6,509 nucleotides of DNA from CAYOBW01 sp964402115 (GTDB taxonomy: Bacteria; Verrucomicrobiota; Kiritimatiellia; UBA8416; CAYOBW01), in the NCBI GenBank assembly GCA_964402115.1, contig CAYOBW010000362.1:1-6509 (forward strand), written 5' to 3'. Positions within the stretch are counted from its first letter, which is position 1; each line of letters opens with the position of its first letter. Of the stretch, positions 1 to 4,918 are shown in pieces. The notes beneath the pieces are model-generated. The model was given only the letters and a program-made list of their open reading frames with translations. It made no database searches and had not been told where the DNA came from. The position numbers and the translations under genes were made by a program.

Positions 1-1350
1 CTCGGCTACCACTTCGCGGGGTGGACCGGCAACGTGAGCGGTCCCACGAACAGCGTGGCGCAGACCATGACCATGGACCAGGCCCGAACCGTGGTGGCGC
101 ACTTCGCCGTGGACCGGCTGACCCTGGTGATCGCCTCCGAGCACGGCGTAGGCCTGCTGCCGGTGGGCGTCTATACCAACGACTACGGGACCACGCTCAC
201 CAACCGCATCACGGGGCTGGAGACCTTCGTCGGTACGCAGTACGTCGCCGCCGGCTGGAGCATGATCGGCAACGGTCCGGCCGCGGGCAGCACGACCAAC
301 ATGGTCATGACGCAGACTAACAACGCCGTGCTGACGTGGCTGTGGAGCACGAACTACTACCTGACGCTCACCGCGACGCATGGGTCGATTACCAACGCCA
401 CGCCGGGGTGGAAGCCCGCCAAATGGGTCTACGATCTCTACCCGGAGCCGGCTTTCGGGTACGGCTTCGACCACTGGGAGGTGAACGGCGTGAACCTGGG
501 GACCGGCGTGCCGCTGAATGTGACGATGGACGAGGCCAAGGACGTCATCGCCCACTTCACGCCGATCTTCGTGGACGTGACGTCGGAGGTGCTTACGAAT
601 GTCGACTGGGTGTTCGACCCGCGGAAAGGCTGCTTTATCGGTACCCTGACGCTTGTCAACCGGAGTGACTCGCGAAAATCGCTGCTGGCGCCCGTCTGGT
701 ACGAAGTCCAGAGCACCGAGTGGCACTGGCTGCGCTTCCCGACCGGCTTCGACACCAATACCAGCATGCACTACCTCGACATCAGTGCAGCCGTCACCAG
801 CCGGGTGTCGGAGAACGGCAACGGCAATCAAGCGCTCGACCCCGGCGAGTCCGTCACCATCACGGGCATCGAGCTGATGGGCCGTCGCGTGTCGACCGGC
901 CTGGTCGTGGCGGTGTGGGCCGATCCGCCAGGCGCGGGCGGCGCCGCGCCGCTTGCGGATGCGGGTGACAGCGACCACGACGGCATCCCGAATGCCTGGG
1001 AGGCCAGGTACCCGGGCGTGCTGAACGCCAACAACCCGTTCGACGCCGGCGTGGACAGCGATGGCGACGGCGTGTCGAATGGCGACGAGTACGTTGCCGC
1101 CACGGACCCTGGGAATCCCCTGTCGCTCTTCTCCATCCGGCCGGTGGCCAGCGGCAGAGGCGTGACCTGGGATGGCCAGGCGGACCGCGTCTACACGGTA
1201 TGGGCTGCCACGGACCTGGGGCAAGGCTTCACCGTCGTGGCGACCAACATTGCCGGCGCGGGCCTGGCGACCACTTACGTGGACAACGCCCGTGTGTTGG
1301 AAAACAGCAGTAGCGCGATCTTCTACCGGGTGGCAGTGAAGGTAAAGTGA
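1..1350 (+). CDS. Large modular extracellular repeat protein, 3' part (5' end outside window)
   Basis: The frame is open from base 1 and codes for 449 residues up to the TGA at 1348-1350. The GTG at 34 is not a credible start because repeat sequence continues upstream of it. Residues 2-35 (GYHFAGW ... VVAHF) and about 150-186 (FGYGFDHW ... VIAHF) match the Y-F-W ... M-D-x-A ... A-x-F pattern of divergent InlB B-repeat / bacterial surface repeats. Between them lies a different module with GW at 85-86 and LTWLW at 111-115. Residues about 191-310 form a beta-rich domain with LDPGESVTI at 279-287. Two Asp repeats follow, DSDHDG at 323-328 and DSDGDG at 352-357, of the thrombospondin type-3 / calcium-binding style. 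Residues about 376-449 are a short terminal beta domain ending YRVAVKVK. No catalytic domain or LPXTG or PEP-CTERM anchor is seen. A structural or adhesive secreted role is inferred. This architecture is common in Kiritimatiellota and Verrucomicrobiota proteins. Confidence 0.88.
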   Translation, partial: LGYHFAGWTGNVSGPTNSVAQTMTMDQARTVVAHFAVDRLTLVIASEHGVGLLPVGVYTNDYGTTLTNRITGLETFVGTQYVAAGWSMIGNGPAAGSTTNMVMTQTNNAVLTWLWSTNYYLTLTATHGSITNATPGWKPAKWVYDLYPEPAFGYGFDHWEVNGVNLGTGVPLNVTMDEAKDVIAHFTPIFVDVTSEVLTNVDWVFDPRKGCFIGTLTLVNRSDSRKSLLAPVWYEVQSTEWHWLRFPTGFDTNTSMHYLDISAAVTSRVSENGNGNQALDPGESVTITGIELMGRRVSTGLVVAVWADPPGAGGAAPLADAGDSDHDGIPNAWEARYPGVLNANNPFDAGVDSDGDGVSNGDEYVAATDPGNPLSLFSIRPVASGRGVTWDGQADRVYTVWAATDLGQGFTVVATNIAGAGLATTYVDNARVLENSSSAIFYRVAVKVK

Positions 1351-1355
1351 GGAGG
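1350..1355 (+). promoter_or_regulatory. Shine-Dalgarno AGGAGG of the barrel gene
   Basis: A perfect AGGAGG begins on the last base of the upstream stop codon and lies 6 bases before the GTG at 1362. It decides the start of the next gene: the in-frame GTG at 1347 lies upstream of this site and would not use it. The overlap with the upstream stop suggests translational coupling of the two surface-protein genes. Confidence 0.8.
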
Positions 1356-1361
1356 TCTGAA

Positions 1362-2618
1362 GTGAATTCAACGCATGGAATCATAGTGGTAGCAGTGGTG
1401 CTGGGGGCAGTTCTGGCCGGGCAGGCGGAGGACGCGCGCACGGACAAGTGGAAAGTGCAGGCCGGTTGGGTGCATCAGTGGGGCCGGGGGATGCACGTGG
1501 ATGGGCCGGCGCCGTCGCTGCCCAACAACGACTTCCCGGCGCTCACGCTGGGAGGCACCCGCCTGCTGTCGGGACGGCCGTCTCTCACCTATCCCGACAA
1601 CAGCCTGCTTATCCCGCGCCTGTTCTCCGATGGCTCGGTGCAGCCGGACTACTGGACCACGGACGCGGGGCTGCTAAGCGGTCCCAATCCGGAGCGGTAT
1701 GGCATGACCTGGAACTGGCGGGCCGACAGCGCCGGCCAATACAATTACGATGGGGGCAACCACCCCACGCTCTCCTATCAGATCGGCCGTGGGGCAGTCC
1801 TGGACGGCGAGGTCACCGTTGCTGGTGACAACACCTCGGACAACGACCTCCCCGCGGACGGTGTGGAAGTCAAGGTCAGCCGCTTGCTCCATTCGTGGCC
1901 GAGTGGCGCCGGCGCGGCGAACGACTCGTACACCAACGTCCTGCTCAACATGGACCTGGTGCTTGGGCTGGCGTGGTTCCGCAACGCTAAACAGCACTCC
2001 AGCCGTTCGGTCGATCAGCGCGTTTACGGCCAGACCGAACGCTACACATATTCCGACTACTATGGGGCGAGTGGGGCGCCCGGCGGCCCCTGGCCCGCGC
2101 TGGTCGTGCCCTATTCCGGGAGCTACGGATCGGCGACGGACGCGGGGCCGCTGCTGCCCGCAACCCCGGAATCCTCGGTCATGGTCTCCTCGTTAGTGGG
2201 GACGCTGCGCGACAGTGTGGTGATCGAGAGCCAGATGTGGTGCCTGCGGGGTGAGATAGGGCTCGAGTTCGCGAAGCCGCTCACGGAACGGCTGACCGTG
2301 TGGGTCACGCCGCAGTTCGTTCTCGAGTGCGTCGACATGCGTGTGACCCGCACCGAGACCGTCACGTTCGCGGGGCGCTCGTCGGGAGCGACGACCCAGG
2401 TGGGCTCGGCTGCATACCGGGAGCAGAAGACGGCGCTGGAGCCGGGCTTTCTCCTGACCGCGGGCGCCGACTACCGCTTCAGCGAGCATTGGTTCGCGGG
2501 CGCCAGCCTGGGCAGGGAATGGCTCGTTGACGATCCGTCCGTGAAAGTCGGGCCGGACCGGGTGAGTTTCGACTTGGACGGTGACGAGGTCAGTCTGTTC
2601 CTCGGGCGGACTTTCTGA
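1362..2618 (+). CDS. Predicted outer-membrane beta-barrel protein, family not recognised
   Basis: The gene codes for 418 residues from the GTG at 1362, chosen because of the AGGAGG 6 bases upstream and because it gives a clean signal peptide. That peptide has the hydrophobic stretch IIVVAVVLGAVLAG (residues 7-20) and likely cleavage near AGQA|ED at 22-23. The mature part has alternating hydrophobic/polar stretches typical of transmembrane beta strands, for example near 194-207, 284-304, 311-329, 361-372 and 376-388. It ends in SLFLGRTF. A C-terminal Phe preceded by alternating residues is the known recognition signature for BAM-assembled barrels. No enzyme motif is visible. The only two cysteines, C294 and C323, lie in neighbouring predicted strands. 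It follows the repeat protein by 11 bases, so it could be an anchor, export partner or receptor for it; that is inference. It could also be an unrelated porin-like protein. Confidence 0.72.
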   Translation: MNSTHGIIVVAVVLGAVLAGQAEDARTDKWKVQAGWVHQWGRGMHVDGPAPSLPNNDFPALTLGGTRLLSGRPSLTYPDNSLLIPRLFSDGSVQPDYWTTDAGLLSGPNPERYGMTWNWRADSAGQYNYDGGNHPTLSYQIGRGAVLDGEVTVAGDNTSDNDLPADGVEVKVSRLLHSWPSGAGAANDSYTNVLLNMDLVLGLAWFRNAKQHSSRSVDQRVYGQTERYTYSDYYGASGAPGGPWPALVVPYSGSYGSATDAGPLLPATPESSVMVSSLVGTLRDSVVIESQMWCLRGEIGLEFAKPLTERLTVWVTPQFVLECVDMRVTRTETVTFAGRSSGATTQVGSAAYREQKTALEPGFLLTAGADYRFSEHWFAGASLGREWLVDDPSVKVGPDRVSFDLDGDEVSLFLGRTF

Positions 2619-2673
2619 AACGAAATGGCGGAGTGACAGTGGTAATGAAACGGCGGCAATAGGAGCGGTGGGT
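2619..2673 (+). other. 55-base gap between the surface pair and the envelope operon
   Basis: This is the longest non-coding stretch in the window. It contains the AGGAG ribosome site at 2661-2665 but no T-tailed hairpin and no convincing sigma-70 -35/-10 pair. It is the most likely place for a separate operon boundary, yet readthrough from the upstream genes cannot be excluded. Confidence 0.4.
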
Positions 2674-3015
2674 ATGGAAAATACAAGCAGTGACAAGATC
2701 GTGGAAGCTCTGAAACTTCTGGAGGAAGCGGCGAAGCAGAAGAAGGACGAGTTGAAGAGCGTCATGTCCGACAAGTACACGCACTTGCGCGACGTGATCG
2801 TGGAGACCGAAACCAGTCTGGTCAAATCGCTGTCCGACGCCAGGAAGCATGCGGTTGAGGCCACGCTGCATGCCAGGGATGTCAGCGTCGAGAAGGCCCG
2901 GGAGCTTGCGGGCGGCGTGGACAAGAACGTGCACCAGAACCCCTGGCCCTACATCGGGGGCACGGCCGTCATCGGTTTGCTGCTGGGATACGTTCTCGGC
3001 CGGAATCGCAAGTAA
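2674..3015 (+). CDS. DUF883 family (ElaB/YqjD/YgaM-like) tail-anchored membrane protein
   Basis: The protein has 113 residues. The ATG at 2674 has AGGAG at 2661-2665, 8 bases upstream. Frame upstream of it runs back into the barrel gene and is not used. Residues about 5-80 are charged and helical with a heptad-like pattern, predicted as amphipathic helix or coiled coil. They are followed by VHQNPWPYIGG at about 86-96, one membrane helix at about 93-109 (IGGTAVIGLLLGYVLG) and the basic end GRNRK. This conserved NPW-x-x-x-G, single helix and GR(x)R-type tail is the hallmark of DUF883 proteins. E. coli members ElaB and YqjD are C-tail-anchored inner-membrane proteins that bind ribosomes in stationary phase and are stress-regulated. 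Whether this protein binds ribosomes is not visible in the sequence. The gene begins a tightly spaced set of five envelope genes. It starts 55 bases after the barrel gene, the only gap in the window large enough to hold a promoter, although no clear -35/-10 is seen. Confidence 0.87.
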   Translation: MENTSSDKIVEALKLLEEAAKQKKDELKSVMSDKYTHLRDVIVETETSLVKSLSDARKHAVEATLHARDVSVEKARELAGGVDKNVHQNPWPYIGGTAVIGLLLGYVLGRNRK

Positions 3016-3037
3016 CTGCCCTGAAAACAGGTTGGTT

Positions 3038-3433
3038 ATGCTGAAGTGCCTGTTCAAGGGGTTATTGTCTGGCTTGGCCGTCAAGCTGCTGGAGAACTAC
3101 CGGCACTTGTCGGTCGAGCTGCTGAAGATCGAGGCCGCGAAATCGTATTTGCACGGCGTGCGGATGGCGAGGTTGTCGGCTGTCGGCCTGCTGCGGATGG
3201 GGCTCCTGATCGGTCTCGTTTGCGTCGGCGCGGTGCTGTTCCATGTGGGGCTTTTCGTCTTGCTGCCCTGGACCGTGAAGGCAAAGGCGGTACTCGGGAT
3301 GGTCCTCGGGTTGGCCTATGTCACCATCGGCGGAGTCGCTCTTACGGCGGCCATGGATGAGCAGACGTGGATGGAGAAATCGGGCGCCACCAAGATGCTG
3401 GAAGATGCGACTGTACGGTCCAGGCGATCATGA
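3038..3433 (+). CDS. Small two-helix inner-membrane protein, YqjE / holin superfamily III-like
   Basis: The protein has 131 residues from the ATG at 3038, only 22 bases after the DUF883 stop. The ribosome site is weak (an AGG at 3029-3031), so coupling to the upstream gene or a TTG start at 3032 is possible. Residues 1-49 are amphipathic and charged (LLENYRHLSVELLKIEAAK at 17-35). Two membrane helices follow at about 50-78 and 83-106, separated by a short KAK-containing turn, and then a polar tail rich in Lys, Asp and Arg. The layout of an E/K-rich amphipathic N-terminus plus a helical hairpin is that of YqjE-type proteins (phage holin superfamily III / DUF1469). In E. coli yqjE directly follows yqjD, so the order seen here strengthens the assignment. 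The name holin in this family does not imply lysis, and no phage genes are nearby. Sequence identity is not strong enough by eye to be certain, so it may be a separate small membrane family. Confidence 0.62.
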   Translation: MLKCLFKGLLSGLAVKLLENYRHLSVELLKIEAAKSYLHGVRMARLSAVGLLRMGLLIGLVCVGAVLFHVGLFVLLPWTVKAKAVLGMVLGLAYVTIGGVALTAAMDEQTWMEKSGATKMLEDATVRSRRS

Positions 3434-4581
3434 ACACGCGCGATATGCCCCTGGCGATCCCCCCCGTCGTGAACGACTGGGGATCCAGGGGGCACGTCCA
3501 GACACTCGTGCTGATGGCGGCGACCGTCCTGGGGGTTTTTCTCTGTTGGCGGCTGGCCGTGCCCTTCATGTCCGCGCTGGTTTGGGCCTTGGCCCTGGCG
3601 ATTGTGTGCGCGCCCTGCCACGAGTGGCTGGAGTCGAAGCTGAAACGCCCCAACCTGGCGGCACTGGTCTCTGTCCTGGGGATCGGTCTTACCGTGCTTG
3701 GGTTCGCGACCTTCGTCGGGCAACGTCTGGTCCAGGAGGCAGTGAACGGCGCGGAACTCATCGCGACGAAGGTTGAGTCCGGCGAGTGGCGGCACGCCCT
3801 GGAAGCGCACCCGCGCCTGGCGCCTCTCGCCGACTGGATGGAGCGGCAGGACCTGCCCGGAACCGTCAAGACCGTCGCCACATGGCTGACCACCACTGGC
3901 GCCTCGTTCGTCAAGGGCTCCGTGGCTGAGGTGCTTGGACTTCTCCTGACGTTCTATCTCCTCTTCTTCTTCCTGCGCGACCGCCGCGCGGCGCTGCAGT
4001 TGATTCGGTCGCTGTCGCCCCTCTCGGGGACGGAAATGGACCAACTGTTTGGCCGCGTCAACGACACCATTCATGCGACGATTTCCGGCACGCTGGTTGT
4101 CTCCGCCGCCCAGGGCCTGCTGGGGGGGCTGATGTTCTGGTGGCTGGGCCTGCCTGCGCCGTTGCTCTGGGGGGTCGTGATGGCCGCGCTCGCGGTGGTG
4201 CCGGTGCTGGGCGCCTTCGTCGTGTGGATTCCGGCCGCCCTTTTCCTGGCCATGGAGGGCAGTTGGGGGCGAGCCCTGATCCTTGCCGTGTGGGGCGGGT
4301 TGGTGGTCAGTACCATCGACAACTTGCTTCGTCCCATCCTGGTGGGGAACCGGCTCAAACTCCACACCGTTCTCGCCTTCATTGCCCTGGTCGGCGGATT
4401 GATTGCGTTCGGCGCGTCGGGGCTCATTCTGGGTCCTGTCGTCCTCACCGTCACCACGGTGCTGCTGCGTATCTGGCGCAATCGAACGGAGGTGGGGCAT
4501 GTCGAGTCTGTGGGGCCGGACGGCGGTGGTAGTCTCCCCCCGTCTGCAGCCTGCTGCGTACGAAAGGAACGTTGGACATGA
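3430..4581 (+). CDS. AI-2E family (UPF0118/PerM-like) membrane transporter
   Basis: The protein has 383 residues. The ATG at 3430 overlaps the upstream TGA in ATGA, a classic coupling arrangement. An in-frame ATG at 3445 is the main alternative. Membrane segments are visible at about 24-40, 45-62, 76-96, 163-183, 218-240, 243-272, 280-297 and 312-346. A long soluble section at about 97-160 sits between the third and fourth, as usual in this family. Family marks include FYLLFFFLRDR at 175-185, GLPAPLLWGVVMAALAVVPVLG at about 240-261, the IDNLLRPILVG stretch at 296-306 and FGASGLILGPV near 327-337. Family members were first linked to autoinducer-2 export (TqsA), and others act as Na+/H+ antiporters or remain uncharacterised, so the substrate cannot be read from the sequence. 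Length is normal for the family except for a non-hydrophobic tail (351-383) that looks unconserved and contains the ribosome site of the next gene. A strong hairpin lies over codons 7-21. Confidence 0.93.
   Translation: MNTRDMPLAIPPVVNDWGSRGHVQTLVLMAATVLGVFLCWRLAVPFMSALVWALALAIVCAPCHEWLESKLKRPNLAALVSVLGIGLTVLGFATFVGQRLVQEAVNGAELIATKVESGEWRHALEAHPRLAPLADWMERQDLPGTVKTVATWLTTTGASFVKGSVAEVLGLLLTFYLLFFFLRDRRAALQLIRSLSPLSGTEMDQLFGRVNDTIHATISGTLVVSAAQGLLGGLMFWWLGLPAPLLWGVVMAALAVVPVLGAFVVWIPAALFLAMEGSWGRALILAVWGGLVVSTIDNLLRPILVGNRLKLHTVLAFIALVGGLIAFGASGLILGPVVLTVTTVLLRIWRNRTEVGHVESVGPDGGGSLPPSAACCVRKERWT
3448..3491 (+). other. Interrupted 17-bp inverted repeat at the start of the transporter gene
   Basis: CCCCTG (3448-3453) pairs with CAGGGG (3486-3491), GATCCCC (3456-3462) with GGGGATC (3479-3485), and GTCG (3466-3469) with CGAC (3474-3477) around a TGAA loop. 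The interruptions are GC (3454-3455), CCC (3463-3465) opposite T (3478). All 17 pairs are Watson-Crick. No T-tract follows, so it is not a standard rho-independent terminator. It begins 18 bases after the transporter start codon, in reach of an initiating ribosome, and could modulate translation or mRNA stability. Function is inferred only. Confidence 0.6.
4563..4569 (+). promoter_or_regulatory. Shine-Dalgarno AAAGGAA of the lipoprotein gene, inside the transporter gene
   Basis: AAAGGAA lies 8 bases before the ATG at 4578 and within the last codons of the transporter reading frame. It selects the ATG at 4578 over the upstream in-frame TTG at 4572, which would be too close to the site. Confidence 0.7.
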
Positions 4582-4895
4582 AGACGAACGTGATGCGGAT
4601 GTTGGGTGTCGTGGTTGTCGCAGGCGCCGTAACCGTGGCTGGCTGCAAGCAGAAATCGGAAGCGTACCCGGCGCGGGGACCCGGGGCTGGCGAGAGAGCT
4701 GGCGCCGCCGTGGATCGGGCCGCGGCCAAGACCGCGGCTGCGGCGAGTGCCGTAGCCGAGAAGAGCAGCGAGGTGGCGAAGCAGGCGGCGGCGGCGACGA
4801 AGGACATGGCGGGTCAGGCGGTGGAGAATACCGGTGAAGTCCTGAAGAAGGCTGGCGCGGTCGTGGAGCAGACGGGTGCGGACCTGCAGAAATAG
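4578..4895 (+). CDS. Small Ala-rich helical lipoprotein
   Basis: The protein has 105 residues. The ATG at 4578 overlaps the transporter stop in ATGA and has AAAGGAA 8 bases upstream. The N-terminus is a lipoprotein signal: MKTNVMR, a hydrophobic core (MLGVVVVAGAVTV, residues 8-20) and the lipobox V-A-G-C at 20-23, so Cys23 should be lipidated after signal peptidase II cleavage. Lys at +2 does not match the E. coli inner-membrane Asp retention rule, but sorting rules in other phyla differ. Residues about 38-105 are rich in Ala, Glu, Lys, Val and Gln, lack Pro and aromatic residues, and show Ala-Ala-(Lys/Glu) periodicity. This predicts one long amphipathic helix or coiled coil, somewhat like LEA-type or Lpp-type helical proteins. 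No named family is recognised. Position between a transporter and a sensor suggests a periplasmic envelope role, but this is inference. Confidence 0.85.
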   Translation: MKTNVMRMLGVVVVAGAVTVAGCKQKSEAYPARGPGAGERAGAAVDRAAAKTAAAASAVAEKSSEVAKQAAAATKDMAGQAVENTGEVLKKAGAVVEQTGADLQK

Positions 4896-4903
4896 ACGCG
4901 CAC

Positions 4904-4910
4904 AAGGGAG
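4904..4910 (+). promoter_or_regulatory. Shine-Dalgarno AAGGGAG of the sensor gene
   Basis: A purine-rich AAGGGAG (extending into AAGG at 4911-4914) lies 8 bases before GTG 4919. It is the main support for the GTG start of the sensor gene; no ATG in frame is better placed. Confidence 0.65.
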
Positions 4911-4918
4911 AAGGTGCG

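Noticed and set aside
34..36. GTG as the start of the first gene
   Set aside because: The same frame is open upstream to base 1 and encodes the front of a surface repeat (GYHFAGW), so the gene begins before the window.
931..950. GC-only inverted repeat GGCGCGG / CCGCGCC
   Set aside because: It lies in a Gly/Ala/Pro linker of the repeat protein where GC-rich codons make such pairing likely by chance.
2193..2924. 243-codon minus-strand frame spanning the barrel and DUF883 genes
   Set aside because: It overlaps two well-supported + strand genes and its product lacks any family signature.
3020..3031. Small hairpin CCTG-AAAA-CAGG between DUF883 and the YqjE-like gene
   Set aside because: Four pairs are too few to be significant and there is no T-tract, so it was not called a terminator.
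3038..3433. Phage holin and thus a prophage remnant
   Set aside because: The holin name belongs to a superfamily label. There are no endolysin, integrase or structural phage genes nearby, and the YqjD-YqjE-like order points to a housekeeping membrane protein.
4719..4738. Perfect 7-bp inverted repeat GCCGCGG / CCGCGGC with a 6-base loop
   Set aside because: It falls in repeated Ala codons (GCG/GCC) of the lipoprotein and is explained by coding composition. No T-tract follows.
3316..4905. 529-codon open frame on the minus strand
   Set aside because: It lies opposite the transporter and lipoprotein genes and crosses gene borders. Its product is low-complexity (Pro/Ser, Gln/Arg/His rich) without domains. 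High GC codon bias on the + strand explains the lack of stops.
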